Source of the DNA: CAIMWS01 sp964409245
GTDB lineage: Bacteria > Verrucomicrobiota > Verrucomicrobiia > Limisphaerales > UBA1319
Reading direction: 5' to 3'
NCBI GenBank assembly: GCA_964409245.1
Contig: CAYPCQ010000009.1
Location: forward strand, 1-64,000
Length of the DNA: 64,000 nt
Shown here one piece after another: positions 43,289 to 51,772 of this stretch; the first letter of the stretch is position 1; every line of letters begins with the position of its first letter. The position numbers and the translations under genes are program-made. The notes under the pieces are model-generated. The model searched no databases. It had not been told where the DNA came from and saw only the letters and a program-made list of their open reading frames with translations.

Positions 43289-44473
43289 GTGAATGGCCAT
43301 GCTCCAATCCCACGCAAGCTGCCTTGTCCGGACCGATCCTTTTTCCTGTTCGGCCCCCGGGGGGTGGGCAAAAGCACCTGGCTGAAACAGGCTCTGCCCC
43401 AGGCGCCACGTTTTGATTTGCTGGATGCATCGCTTTTTTTGGAACTCTCCCGCGACCCACACCGCCTGGAAGCCATGGTGGGCAATCAGCCAGCGGGCGC
43501 CTGGGTGGCGCTGGATGAGATCCAGAAAATCCCCGAATTGCTGGATGAAGTGCATCGGTTGATGGAAGCCCGACGATGGCGGTTTGCCATGTGCGGATCC
43601 TCGTCACGCAAGCTCCGCCGGGGAGGGGCCAATTTACTGGCGGGACGCGCGCTTACCATGAACCTGGAAGGTTTCACCTCGGTGGAATTGGGGGATTCGT
43701 TTGACCCCGGCTTTGCCTTGGAATGGGGCCTGCTGCCATTTGTGCAAAACGACCAACTCCTGGCCGCGGATATCCTGGCCGCTTATGTGAACACTTACCT
43801 CCAGGAGGAAATCCGCCAGGAAGGCCTGGTCCGCAAAGTGCAGCCCTTTGTCCGCTTTCTGTCCGTGGCGGGCCAGGCCAATGGCCAGGTGGTCAATGGC
43901 CATAACATCGCGCGGGAAGCCGCCGTCCCGCGCAGCACCGTGGATGCCTATTTTGCGATCCTCACCGAAACCTTGCTGGGCCATTTCCTCCCGGCGTGGC
44001 GGCCAGGCCTGAAAGTCCGGGAAACCGCCCATCCCAAGTTTTACTGGTTTGACCCAGGCGTAGCCCGCGCCGCGTGCGGATTGCACCGTGATCCGGTGGA
44101 CCGGATCTGGCTGGGGACGGCGCTGGAAACTCTGATTTACCACGAATTGAGGGTTTACAATGAAATCAGCCGCAAACTGCGGCCCCTGGGGTATTACCGA
44201 ACTCCCGCCGGGGTTGAGGTGGATTTCATCATCGAAACGCGCAAACGCCAGTCTGGCAATCCCCCGCACCTGGTTGCCCTCGAGATCAAGCTGGCCGGCA
44301 AATGGGACCGATCCTGGGAAAAAGGCTTGCGGGATCTGGCGTCGCAGCCGGGCCTGAAAATCGAGCGTCTGTTCGGCATTTACACGGGTGAACGCACCTA
44401 TGAATTCGATAACCTGAGCGTCCTGCCAGTTCGTGAATTCCTGGCGGCGCTGCACCGCGGCGAGGTGTTTTAG
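43289..44473 (+). CDS. DUF4143 AAA-type ATPase
   Basis: The AAA_14/DUF4143 protein begins in the family-typical way, IPRKLPCPDRSFFLFGPRGVGKSTWL, with the Walker A motif GPRGVGKST. Walker B-like AWVALDEIQKIPELLDEV and the RWRFAMCGSSSRKLRRGGAN sensor block follow. The DUF4143 nuclease-like C-terminal domain includes PAGVEVDFIIETRK and HLVALEIKLAGKWD (an E-x-K arrangement). The frame is open to 43103, but the upstream part lies over palindromes and has no family similarity, so a GTG at 43289 is preferred (394 residues). Such ATPases are common, mobile and poorly understood; many are solitary. No obvious partner lies beside it. Confidence 0.85.
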   Translation: MNGHAPIPRKLPCPDRSFFLFGPRGVGKSTWLKQALPQAPRFDLLDASLFLELSRDPHRLEAMVGNQPAGAWVALDEIQKIPELLDEVHRLMEARRWRFAMCGSSSRKLRRGGANLLAGRALTMNLEGFTSVELGDSFDPGFALEWGLLPFVQNDQLLAADILAAYVNTYLQEEIRQEGLVRKVQPFVRFLSVAGQANGQVVNGHNIAREAAVPRSTVDAYFAILTETLLGHFLPAWRPGLKVRETAHPKFYWFDPGVARAACGLHRDPVDRIWLGTALETLIYHELRVYNEISRKLRPLGYYRTPAGVEVDFIIETRKRQSGNPPHLVALEIKLAGKWDRSWEKGLRDLASQPGLKIERLFGIYTGERTYEFDNLSVLPVREFLAALHRGEVF

Positions 44474-44566
44474 GCCACCGTGAATACCGGAGGGCGGCGG
44501 GCCAGGTGGGGGCGGAGGTAAAAGCTTGTCATCGGCCGGAGTTTGCGGATCAATCTGGAACTTGAA

Positions 44567-45853
44567 ATGCATCAGAATAACACCTCAGTGAAACTGGCAA
44601 AAGCAACCCTGTGGCTGTTCCTGGCCGGCGTGGCCGTCCGGGGAGCGGAAGGATTGGATGGCAACTGGCCGCGCTGGCGCGGCCCCCAGGACCAGGGCAG
44701 AGGCGCTCCCAACGCCACCTTGCCCACCCAATTAAGCGGCCCGCAGAACCTGCTTTGGAAGGCCGCGCTGCCCGGCAAAGGCTGCTCCACACCCATCGTG
44801 TGGGAGCGCCGCATCTACCTCACGGCGCCGGTGGAGGGGCAGGATGCGGTGCTGGCTTTCGATTGGGAAGGAAGGCTGCTCTGGCAGACCATCCTGGGGC
44901 CTGAGCGCAAGGGGAAGCATCGCAATGGCTCCGGCAGCAATCCGTCGCTGGCGGCGGACGGGCAGGGTTTATACGCTTATTTCAAAAGCGGCCTGCTGGC
45001 GCGGCTGGACCTGGCCGGGGGCGTGACCTGGAAAACCGGGCTGCAGGAGCGCTACGGCCAGGACAGCCTGTTTTGGGACATCGGCAGTTCGCCCGTGCTG
45101 ACGAAGCAGGATGTGGTGGTGGCGGTGATGCACCATGGCAATTCCTTCCTGGCGGCCTTCGACAAAGCGAACGGCGCCGTGCATTGGAAAGTGGCGCGGA
45201 ATTATGAAACCCCGCTGGAAGGGGACCACAGCTACGCCACACCGATCGTGCTGCAAAAGGGCGGCCAGGAAACCGTGCTGGTCTGGGGGGCTTTGCACCT
45301 GACTGCGCACCGGGCTGAGGATGGGCAAATCCTCTGGAGCTGCGGCGATTTCAATCCGGAGGCCACCACCTACTGGCCGGCGGTATCCTCGGCCGTGGTG
45401 GCCGGGGACATGGTGGTGGTGCCTTACGGCCGGGGCGCGCGCCTGCACGGCATCCGGCTCGGAGGCACGGGAGACGTCACCGCCACCCACCGGGCCTGGC
45501 TGAGGAAGGATACCGGATCGTTTGTGCCCACCCCCTCGGTCAGCCAGGGCCGGGTGTATCTGTTGCGCGACCGGGGCGAAATGGAGTGCATTGATGCCGG
45601 AACGGGCAAGACCGTGGGGAGCGGAGCGCTGCCCAAGGATAGCTCTAATTACTATGCCTCACCCTTGGTGGCGGGCGGCCATGTTTACGCCGCCCGGGAG
45701 GATGGCGTGGTCTTTGTGGCCCGGGTGGAGGGAAAATTCGAGGTCGTTTCGGAAAACGACATGGGCGAACGCATCATCGCCTCGCCGGTGGCCGTGGCCA
45801 ATCGGCTGCTGCTGCGCGGCGAAAAGAATTTGTTTTGCCTGGGGACGAAGTAA
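44567..45853 (+). CDS. secreted PQQ-like beta-propeller protein
   Basis: This protein of about 428 residues has a signal peptide (LAKATLWLFLAGVAVRGAEG) and PQQ/WD-type blades. Blade strands include NWPRWRGPQDQGRG (typical start of planctomycete and verrucomicrobial PQQ propellers), LLWKAALPGKGCSTPIVWERR, VLAFDWEGRLLWQTILG, LARLDLAGGVTWKTG, VHWKVARNYETPLEGDHSYA, MECIDAGTGKTVG and HVYAAREDGVVFVARVEG. No quinoprotein dehydrogenase catalytic residues are recognised, so it is probably a binding or scaffold protein of BamB type. The start at 44567 is chosen over a TTG at 44543 because the signal peptide follows. No operon partner is evident. Confidence 0.85.
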   Translation: MHQNNTSVKLAKATLWLFLAGVAVRGAEGLDGNWPRWRGPQDQGRGAPNATLPTQLSGPQNLLWKAALPGKGCSTPIVWERRIYLTAPVEGQDAVLAFDWEGRLLWQTILGPERKGKHRNGSGSNPSLAADGQGLYAYFKSGLLARLDLAGGVTWKTGLQERYGQDSLFWDIGSSPVLTKQDVVVAVMHHGNSFLAAFDKANGAVHWKVARNYETPLEGDHSYATPIVLQKGGQETVLVWGALHLTAHRAEDGQILWSCGDFNPEATTYWPAVSSAVVAGDMVVVPYGRGARLHGIRLGGTGDVTATHRAWLRKDTGSFVPTPSVSQGRVYLLRDRGEMECIDAGTGKTVGSGALPKDSSNYYASPLVAGGHVYAAREDGVVFVARVEGKFEVVSENDMGERIIASPVAVANRLLLRGEKNLFCLGTK

Positions 45854-45927
45854 GGGCAACCGGCAAAACTTTCGCGCCGCCGGGTACTTGGGCGAGCCAA
45901 TTGCCGTCCGGTCCGGCCTGGCTGCCA

Positions 45928-46014
45928 CGAACATAATTTGTCGTGACTGTAATTCAGACAGTGGGAGAGGGCTTTTAGAATGGGCGATTTCCTAAGGTTC
46001 GAGTCCTGGCAACG
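45928..46014 (+). other. possible degenerate tRNA 3' fragment
   Basis: GGTTCGAGTCC (near 45996-46006) followed by TGGCAACGGGCA looks like the T-arm and acceptor end of a tRNA. ACTGT...ACAGT with a 7-nt loop about 45 nt upstream could be an anticodon arm, and CAGTGGG after it recalls tRNA-Leu. However the loop lacks U33, the T-stem is weak and no 5' acceptor strand (CCCGTTG) or D-arm is found. It may be a tRNA relic at an integration point next to the ISAs1 remnant. Confidence 0.25.
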
Positions 46015-46067
46015 GGCATTTTTCAAGATTCTCACTTTTCCGGGCTTTTTGCCCGGGGCAAACGCAC

Positions 46068-46575
46068 TTAAAAGCCCAGCAAATGCGCTAAATAGTTATG
46101 ATCCCAGGCAGCGTTGAGCTGTCTGGCTTTGAGGCCCCGTTTTTTGGTGGTGTCCTTTTTGAGTAGATTCATGGCCAAGCGGCGAAGCGTGGAGAGGTTT
46201 TCGGCTGCGTGCCGCGTTCGCGCGCGGCTCTGGTCCTCGCCAAAACTGACGTCCAATACCCAGTGGAGCTGGTTTTCCACGCCCCAGTGGTCGCGAACTG
46301 CTCGGGCGAACTTGATCACATCCAAGGCTAAACTGGAGATAGAGTAGCGGCGTTCCCATTTTCGGTCTTTTCCAATTCGCCCCCCCCTGCGCAAACCTTC
46401 CCAGGCTTGGAGACCGGCGAACCAAGCCAAATCCTCACTTTGCCAACCGCGCCGGATTTCATGCCGCCCATGGTCCTTCTCCACGCTTTGCGTGAAGGCC
46501 AGCTTTTTGGCCGCCTTTTCAGCAACCTTCTTGCCCTGGCAGGAATGTTGGCGGCGGTTGCCAATAGCGATGATT
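46068..46575 (-). pseudogene. 5'-truncated ISAs1-family transposase remnant
   Basis: Only the C-terminal part of an ISAs1 transposase remains, about 165 codons open from a stop near 46573. Typical blocks are VEKDHGRHEIRRG, YSISSLALDVIKFARAVRDH, WGVENQLHWVLDVSFGED (with the last acidic catalytic residue) and AAENLSTLRRLAMNLLKKD. A complete family member is about 350-380 residues, so the N-terminal half with the first catalytic Asp is missing. The truncated end abuts the DUF3863 gene leader. No inverted terminal repeats or target duplication were recognised. Confidence 0.85.
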
Positions 46576-46602
46576 TATGATCGACTTGCCAATTATCTGA
46601 TT

Positions 46603-48015
46603 ATGACTGACCAGAACATGACTATCGGCCGCCGAACCTTTCTGAAGGCGGTGGCTGCGGCGGGTGGCGCGGCGGTGTTTTCCAATCGGTTGCACGGAGA
46701 CGAGGCCAGCCAGCCGGCGGCGCCCGCGCCTCCGATGCGGTTGCAGGGCCACCGCTTCCTGACGTTCAACACCGTCGTGCGGGTGAACCAGATCGAGGTC
46801 AGCCGGGACCGGAATGCCGGTGCGGATGAGGGCACGATCCATACGCTGGAATCGGTGCGCCTGCTGCGTGGGAGTTTCGAGCGCGGTTTCCCGGGCGGGC
46901 GGATGACTTGGGCTTTTTCCTGGCTGGCGCTGCGGGATCAGCGGCCCAATTACCAGGACATCCGCAAGCAGGTGCGGGAGTATCACCAACAATATGGCGA
47001 TGAGATCACCTTCATTCCCGGCGGCTATTTCGCGCCCATGCATAACCGCCGGGAGCAGGTCAACCGCGACCTGCATGAGGCGCTGTTGCGCGTGTCGGAC
47101 CTGGTGGGCGGCGGCTACCGGCCGCGCAGCGTGGTGGCCGGCTACCTGGCGGCTGAGAACCTGCGTTTCCTGGCCGAGCGGGAGGGCATCCACGTTGCCC
47201 AGGCGAATATCTGGAGCCAGCATGCCATCGACAATGGCGATGGGGATGGCTCCCTGTCGTATCCCTATTACCCGAGCCGGGAGCATTTCTGCAAACCGGC
47301 CCAGGGCGGCGCCGATTTCATCGACTGCGTCAATCTCGACGGCTGGACGATGGATTTCCTGGCCGCCCGGCGGCAGGGGTTCCAGGGCGGCTACAACAGC
47401 CGGATGGGGGTCGGGCCGATCGAGACCGTCTTTGCCCACGGCCCGGAGCAGGGGCTGCGGCAGATGATCGAAACCACGGCGGCCCACTTCGACGCTGGCT
47501 TCCAAGCCAATGGATTCGCCTGGGTCACCAACTGTTGGGAGGTGTGCCTGCTGCCCCGGAGCATTGAATCCCTCACCCAATGGCTCCGGGAAATCCGGCG
47601 CCGCTGGCCCGCGGCGGTCTGCGTGACCCAGGGTGAGTTCGGCCTGGCCTGGCGCCGGCAATTCCCCGCCAACGATGCCGTGGATTATCGATTTATTCAG
47701 CGGGGCACCGGGATCGGTGGCTCGGATGCGGACCAGGAGATCCGCTGGTTCATGAACCGGGACTTCCGCCTCGCGCTCCTGCGCCATTGGCAGAGCAACG
47801 GCCCGGAACTGGTGATCGACTTTACCCGGTATGATTTGCCGGCGCAGGAGCCGCCGGACGGTTCCGCCGATCATCCCGCCCGCAATTGGAGCCTGATGAA
47901 CCGGATCAACCAGAAAGGCACCCGTCCCCAGGACCGGCCAGCCCGGCTGGCGGATTTGCCCGCCGGGGACCGGGAATTCATCCGCCGCCGCCTTCCCGAG
48001 TTGATCCGGGGCTGA
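46603..48015 (+). CDS. Tat-exported DUF3863/DUF3864-like protein
   Basis: A start at 46603 (or 46618) gives about 470 residues with a twin-arginine signal, GRRTFLKAVAAAGGAAVF. The mature protein resembles DUF3863 (FNTVVRVNQIEVSRDRNAG, GRMTWAFSWLALRDQR, DEITFIPGGYFAPMHNRRE) followed by DUF3864-like sequence (GFAWVTNCWEVCLL, WPAAVCVTQGEFGLAWRR). The fold is probably a polysaccharide-deacetylase-like or glycosidase-like barrel; activity is unknown. The family is found in Bacteroidetes and Verrucomicrobia that degrade polysaccharides. No Shine-Dalgarno is seen, and the ISAs1 remnant ends only 28 bp upstream, so the native promoter may have been lost or replaced. Confidence 0.78.
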   Translation: MTDQNMTIGRRTFLKAVAAAGGAAVFSNRLHGDEASQPAAPAPPMRLQGHRFLTFNTVVRVNQIEVSRDRNAGADEGTIHTLESVRLLRGSFERGFPGGRMTWAFSWLALRDQRPNYQDIRKQVREYHQQYGDEITFIPGGYFAPMHNRREQVNRDLHEALLRVSDLVGGGYRPRSVVAGYLAAENLRFLAEREGIHVAQANIWSQHAIDNGDGDGSLSYPYYPSREHFCKPAQGGADFIDCVNLDGWTMDFLAARRQGFQGGYNSRMGVGPIETVFAHGPEQGLRQMIETTAAHFDAGFQANGFAWVTNCWEVCLLPRSIESLTQWLREIRRRWPAAVCVTQGEFGLAWRRQFPANDAVDYRFIQRGTGIGGSDADQEIRWFMNRDFRLALLRHWQSNGPELVIDFTRYDLPAQEPPDGSADHPARNWSLMNRINQKGTRPQDRPARLADLPAGDREFIRRRLPELIRG

Positions 48016-48071
48016 GGGCCTGGCTCAATTGGCTTCAGTTCTCAGGTGCTGAACAAAGGCACGGACGAGGA

Positions 48072-48851
48072 TCACGGTTGCCGCTGGCGCCACCGCCGGA
48101 CGATGGCGAAGAGGCCCAAACCCAGGGCGCCCCATAGGGCGGTTGCCGGTTCCGGAACGGCGGTGTAGCCCAAGGCCATGTCGAGCATGTTCAATTCGAG
48201 CGAACTGATCGCCCGCCGCTGGCCGTTGATTATGGCCGGTGTCATCAAATATCCCGCCGTGGGCCCGCTGGCCAAGAGGTGCGATAGGTCGCTGGCCGAC
48301 GCCAGTGAGACCTTCAGCCCGCCTGGATCAAAAGTGGTGCCGGTCACATGGCTGGTCCAGTAATTGACTGCGGATGAGGTGCCCATTTGGCTGGCGTAAA
48401 AGGTGGAAAAACCTAAGGCGTGGCCAATTTCGTGGCGCGCCACGCTGAGTGCATCCCAACTCTCAAAAGGTTGATCTGACCCCGTGGTTGGAGTGCTGTC
48501 CCACCACAAATAATTGCCGCCGGTAAAGTAGGCGGCGTTAAAGTGAATCGACAACGTCAAACCGCCATACCATGGGGTGACATTATCTCCCGCCGAATAA
48601 ATAGCGCTCTGCTGGCATTGGGCCAGATAACTCCCGGGGACGGAGGTGAAATCGAATTGAATGCTTATGTGGTATGTATCCGCAAAGGAGGAGGACCATT
48701 CTGAAATCGCCTGGTTGATCACGCCTTGGCGATCCCCAGTCCAGGTTTCGCCAGAGCTATCCACGAAAGTGGGGGTGATGGTCAGCGCCGCGTTCAGCGA
48801 TGGCAAAAGACCCACGAAGGCGCAGACGATAAAACAGGAGAGTGTTTTCAT
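48072..48851 (-). CDS. PEP-CTERM-sorted zinc metalloprotease
   Basis: This 259-residue secreted protein has signal peptide CFIVCAFVGLLPSLNA, a metzincin-like zinc motif LSVARHEIGHALGFSTF near residue 140 (HExxHxxG) and a nearby LMTPAIINGQRR that could hold the Met-turn. The PEP-CTERM tail is AVPEPATALWGALGLGLFAI followed by basic VRRWRQRQP. PEP-CTERM proteins are processed by exosortase and released or anchored at the envelope, usually in exopolysaccharide-producing bacteria. No exosortase gene is in the window. The likely substrate is extracellular protein. Convergent with the DUF3863 gene. Confidence 0.88.
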   Translation of the reverse strand: MKTLSCFIVCAFVGLLPSLNAALTITPTFVDSSGETWTGDRQGVINQAISEWSSSFADTYHISIQFDFTSVPGSYLAQCQQSAIYSAGDNVTPWYGGLTLSIHFNAAYFTGGNYLWWDSTPTTGSDQPFESWDALSVARHEIGHALGFSTFYASQMGTSSAVNYWTSHVTGTTFDPGGLKVSLASASDLSHLLASGPTAGYLMTPAIINGQRRAISSLELNMLDMALGYTAVPEPATALWGALGLGLFAIVRRWRQRQP

Positions 48852-49157
48852 TTTTGTTGGTTACCCTTCGGTTTATTGCGGGGGGAATATTGAAGGGGTG
48901 GTGAAGGCATGTCAACCGGGGAATATTCCAATCAATTTTCGGCGTTCGGTTTGATATTTCAGGCCGAATCCTGGCCAGGATTGATTAGGGTGGCCTGCCT
49001 CCTGTTTTTTGGGGTTGTTGGGCGGTTGGCCGCGTCCTCTGTTCCGCTTCCCAGTTTAGGAATGGATGGCGGCGTTATAGCGGCTTTGTTGGTGGCTGGC
49101 TTGGCCGTGACCAGGTAATTGGCTCAGTCGTGCTTGCGGTTTTTTTTGTGCAAGACA
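48852..49157. other. intergenic region without supported gene
   Basis: This holds the 5' side of the PEP-CTERM protease gene and about 300 bp of otherwise unassigned sequence. A 69-codon plus-strand frame at 48909-49118 includes hydrophobic stretches (LIRVACLLFFGVVG, IAALLVAGLAV) but no ribosome-binding site or family signature; I do not call it a gene. Confidence 0.4.
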
Positions 49158-49260
49158 TTCGTTGTTCGCCACTTATCCCGATCAAATCGGGACGGCTCGA
49201 TTCTCGTCGTGCGCAAAAAACTGTGGCGCAATCACTTCCCTCCCACATGCAGGGACATTT
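49158..49260 (-). repeat. dispersed hairpin repeat, copy A
   Basis: About 103 bp clearly related to 54194-54300. Shared features on the plus strand are TTCGT-GTTCG, a hairpin TCCCGAT-CAA-ATCGGGA (49176-49192), an exact GCGCAAAAAA and a GGCGCAATC block. It lies at the 3' end of a minus-strand gene, as does copy B, and here supplies the last codons and stop of that gene. Confidence 0.75.
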
Positions 49261-49537
49261 AACAGGAGCAGGGTGCGGAAGGCCGCGCCCACATTTGGGT
49301 GAGACGGGCATTTCTCGAAAAAATCCGTTATGACTTTGTGGAGCCGCCGCGCTGTCTCGTTGTCGCAATCTCTTGGAAGGTCTGCTGGAAGGCACTCGAA
49401 CAAGTTCGAAACCACTCCACGGCGCCTTGTTTCGGCCAGTGCTGCGAAGTAGATGAAACAAGTATTGATTGCAACCGAGCGGTCTTCCTCAGCCGAAACG
49501 AGAGGCTGATAATTTCATCAAGTGGTGTGGTGTTCAT
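49182..49537 (-). pseudogene. frameshifted hypothetical gene ending in the dispersed repeat
   Basis: The ATG at 49537 lies 5 bp after the stop of the upstream gene (MNTTPLDEIISLS), but that frame soon becomes unprotein-like. The more convincing sequence is in another frame from about 49520: LVSAEEDRSVAINTCFIYFA, LAETRRRGVVSNLFECLPAD, LHKVITDFFEKCPSHPNVGA. It has no ATG; its first GTG is at 49415. This suggests a one-base shift near 49515-49525, or a non-standard start. The C-terminus from about 49260 is encoded by the dispersed repeat. I do not recognise the family. Confidence 0.5.
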
Positions 49538-49541
49538 TGGT

Positions 49542-50144
49542 TCACTCCAACATGCTTGCGAAGTGCATCGCATTGAGCAAACGTCTGGCCGAAGTGCTGT
49601 CCAAGAGAACCTCACTCCCTTCGCTACCCTTGGCCTGAACAAAGAGCTTCGGTGAATCAAGCTTGCCAGAGACAACGACCTGCCCTCCATCGGCAGTCTC
49701 AAACTCAGTATACCCTTCAGTCGCAAACTGCCCCACAGGGGGTTCCAGCACGGAGGCGCTTTGGTAAAGTTGGCTTGCCTCGGGGAAAGTCAAACCAATG
49801 AAACGGAAGTATCCTTCTCGGCATTGGAAGGAGGGATGGTCGGAATGGAATCCAAACCGCAACTGGCCATTTTCCGCAAAGCGAGCCGTGAAGCAACTCA
49901 GGTTTATGGGCATAGGCACCGATTCCGTAATGCCGAGAAAAGCCAACTCCAAATGCGATGCTGGAGCGGAACAACAAGCAACCAGAACTCTGAGGCCAAG
50001 TCCCGATACCCTGCCCGTTCCTTCCACCATCAGGGCCGTCCGGCAAAAGATGGCATCGATGAGGGAGGAATCGTCCCAGCACACGTTCCCGGATATTCGC
50101 TGTGCTATTTCGTTGCTGCTAATCTCCTGCCATGCGGTGTTCAT
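49542..50144 (-). CDS. hypothetical protein
   Basis: This 200-residue soluble protein has no signal peptide or transmembrane helix. It alternates beta-like strands with charged loops (LRVLVACCSAPASHLELAFL, YTEFETADGGQVVVSGKL, LFVQAKGSEGSEVLL) and ends in a helix (ARRLLNAMHFASMLE). I do not recognise a family. G+C is lower than in the metabolic genes around it. It sits directly upstream of a broken gene with only 5 bp between, suggesting a two-gene unit. The nearby dispersed repeat and the frameshift point to a recently acquired or decaying accessory pair. Confidence 0.55.
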   Translation of the reverse strand: MNTAWQEISSNEIAQRISGNVCWDDSSLIDAIFCRTALMVEGTGRVSGLGLRVLVACCSAPASHLELAFLGITESVPMPINLSCFTARFAENGQLRFGFHSDHPSFQCREGYFRFIGLTFPEASQLYQSASVLEPPVGQFATEGYTEFETADGGQVVVSGKLDSPKLFVQAKGSEGSEVLLDSTSARRLLNAMHFASMLE

Positions 50145-50363
50145 TGTAGAGGACGGCTAATCAATCAAGCCGCATTCCTTCGCCTATTGAGCCAGACACG
50201 TTAAAGGGGTCAAGGTCTTTCAACCTTCTCAGGATGCAGGGGAGAGCTTCCTATTTCAGTTAATTGGTTCAGCACACCCTCATCCTGCGCGGGGCGCCGG
50301 CCTTTGCCAAGCGGTCCCATTCGGCCCAATCCGGCCGCAGGAATCCCGCTGAGGACGGGATGA

Positions 50364-51215
50364 TCAGGCCGGTTTTTGGAGGCTGCGCAAAATGGCCAGG
50401 TTTTCGATGTCCTCGTGCAGGCCGGGGGATTTGGGGGTTTCGAGGCAGCCGGGGTGGCTGGCGAACCGGGCATCATTCAGGATATGCCGGAATGCCTCCT
50501 GGCCGATGTGCCCCTGGCCGATGCCGGCGTGGCGGTCCACCCGGGAGCCGAGCCCGCTTTTGGAGTCGTTCAGGTGGAAGGCGAGGATTTGCCCCAGGCC
50601 AAAGAGCTGGTCCGCCTTATGCATGACTTCGTCCCAAACCTGCGGGGTGCGGAGATCAAAGCCCGCCTCAAAGAGGTGGGCGGTGTCGAGGCAGACACCC
50701 AGCCGCCTGGGGTTGGCCACCCGCTCGAAGATCCCGGCGATGTGCTCCAGCTGATGGCCCAGGCAGGTGCCCTGGCCGGCGGTATTCTCCAGGGCGATGC
50801 GGACCTGGGACCCGCGGGTGGCGCGGGCTGCTTCATCCAGGCCGGCGGCGATCTGGCGCAGGCCGGCCTCCTCCCCCTGGCCCAAATGCGCCCCGGGGTG
50901 GAGCACCAGGAAGGGCAGGTTCAAGGCGGCGGCCAATTGCAATTCGTTGATCAGGGACTGAAGGGATTGGTCGCGCTTGGGGCCGGGCGGGCCGCCCAGG
51001 TTGATCAAATACCCGGTGTGGCCGAAGACGCAGGCCAGGGAGGATGCCTTCCGCGCGGCGGCAAAACGATCGGCAGCGGCTGGCGGCAGCGGGGCGCCTG
51101 TCCACTGCATGTTGTTCTTCACAAAGATCTGGCACGCTGCCCCGCCAATCGACACGGCCCGTTCCAGAGCCTTGTGCAGGCCGCCAGCGGTTGAACAATG
51201 AGCGCCGAGAATCAT
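50364..51215 (-). CDS. nfo: endonuclease IV (deoxyribonuclease IV)
   Basis: The start at 51215 (MILGAHCSTAGGLHKALERA) gives 283 residues, the normal length for endonuclease IV. The TIM-barrel metal ligands appear in ILGAHCS, LVLHPGAHLGQG, IALENTAGQGTCLG, GVCLDTAHLFEAGFD, LAFHLNDSKSGLGSRVDRHA with GIGQGHIG, and CLETPKS near the C-terminus. It cuts the backbone 5' of abasic sites and some oxidised bases during base excision repair. The frame extends upstream to 51257, but the family N-terminus fixes the start. It stands alone and is followed by about 220 bp without a supported gene. Confidence 0.95.
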   Translation of the reverse strand: MILGAHCSTAGGLHKALERAVSIGGAACQIFVKNNMQWTGAPLPPAAADRFAAARKASSLACVFGHTGYLINLGGPPGPKRDQSLQSLINELQLAAALNLPFLVLHPGAHLGQGEEAGLRQIAAGLDEAARATRGSQVRIALENTAGQGTCLGHQLEHIAGIFERVANPRRLGVCLDTAHLFEAGFDLRTPQVWDEVMHKADQLFGLGQILAFHLNDSKSGLGSRVDRHAGIGQGHIGQEAFRHILNDARFASHPGCLETPKSPGLHEDIENLAILRSLQKPA

Positions 51216-51392
51216 GCGCCATGGATAATGCAGCCAGGCAAGTGTGTCCAGCCACAACGCAATTTGCCTGCGGCAGCGGTCTGGTCAGGCACGCCCACTG
51301 CTTTTGGCCGTTTTTTGGTTCAGCACCCTGAACTCATTTCCACTCTTGTCTGATCCGCCACATCGCCATCGGGGTTGGTTAGGAGGACGAAC

Positions 51393-51647
51393 TCAACCCT
51401 TGCTGTTGCTCTCAAAAACCAGTTCCGCCTCTGCAATCAGTTCCGCCAGGGACAAACCCAAAGCATTGGCGATGGCCTTTGCGGTGTCCAAGTTGGGGCT
51501 TCTTTCCGCGCGCTCCAAAAGCCCCACATAGGTTTGATGCAACCCCGCCTTTTTCGCCAGTGCGGCGCGGCTCAAACCGCTCTTTTCACGGTGGATCTTG
51601 ACCACCGTGGAAAATGCATCTGAAACGCCTGACTGGTTTTGCACCAT
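51393..51647 (-). CDS. XRE-family HTH transcriptional regulator
   Basis: This 84-residue single-domain Cro/C1-type regulator has the helix-turn-helix LSRAALAKKAGLHQTYVGLL at about residues 25-44 and the fourth helix region NLDTAKAIANALGLSLAELI. Such compact XRE proteins act as repressors of themselves and a neighbour. A perfect 20-bp palindrome lies 35 bp upstream in the shared region with the divergent Ig-repeat gene, so autoregulation and control of that gene are plausible. The DNA around it is AT-richer than the metabolic genes nearby. No restriction-modification or toxin partner was found beside it. Confidence 0.9.
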   Translation of the reverse strand: MVQNQSGVSDAFSTVVKIHREKSGLSRAALAKKAGLHQTYVGLLERAERSPNLDTAKAIANALGLSLAELIAEAELVFESNSKG

Positions 51648-51681
51648 TTACCCCAGATTGCCAACCAGCAGCAATGACAAG

Positions 51682-51701
51682 TATAAGACAATTGTCTTAT
51701 A
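51682..51701. promoter_or_regulatory. perfect 20-bp palindrome, putative XRE operator
   Basis: TATAAGACAA followed immediately by its reverse complement TTGTCTTATA. It overlaps a TATACT -10-like hexamer (51680-51685, minus) for the regulator gene, and a TTGACA at 51708-51713 lies 6 bp to the other side. The position suits repression of the divergent pair. Confidence 0.75.
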
Positions 51702-51772
51702 TTGGCGTTGACAGTGACCACACCCTTTGAAAGAGTTGGAGTGAAGTTGACCATTTAAAAAAAGGATAACTA

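Noticed and set aside
45928..46014. Complete tRNA gene
   Set aside because: No matching 5' acceptor strand or D-arm, and the supposed anticodon loop lacks U33; kept only as a possible relic.
51708..51736. Full sigma70 promoter for the Ig/TSP3 gene at TTGACA (51708)
   Set aside because: No acceptable -10 hexamer at 15-19 bp; only the -35-like element is mentioned.
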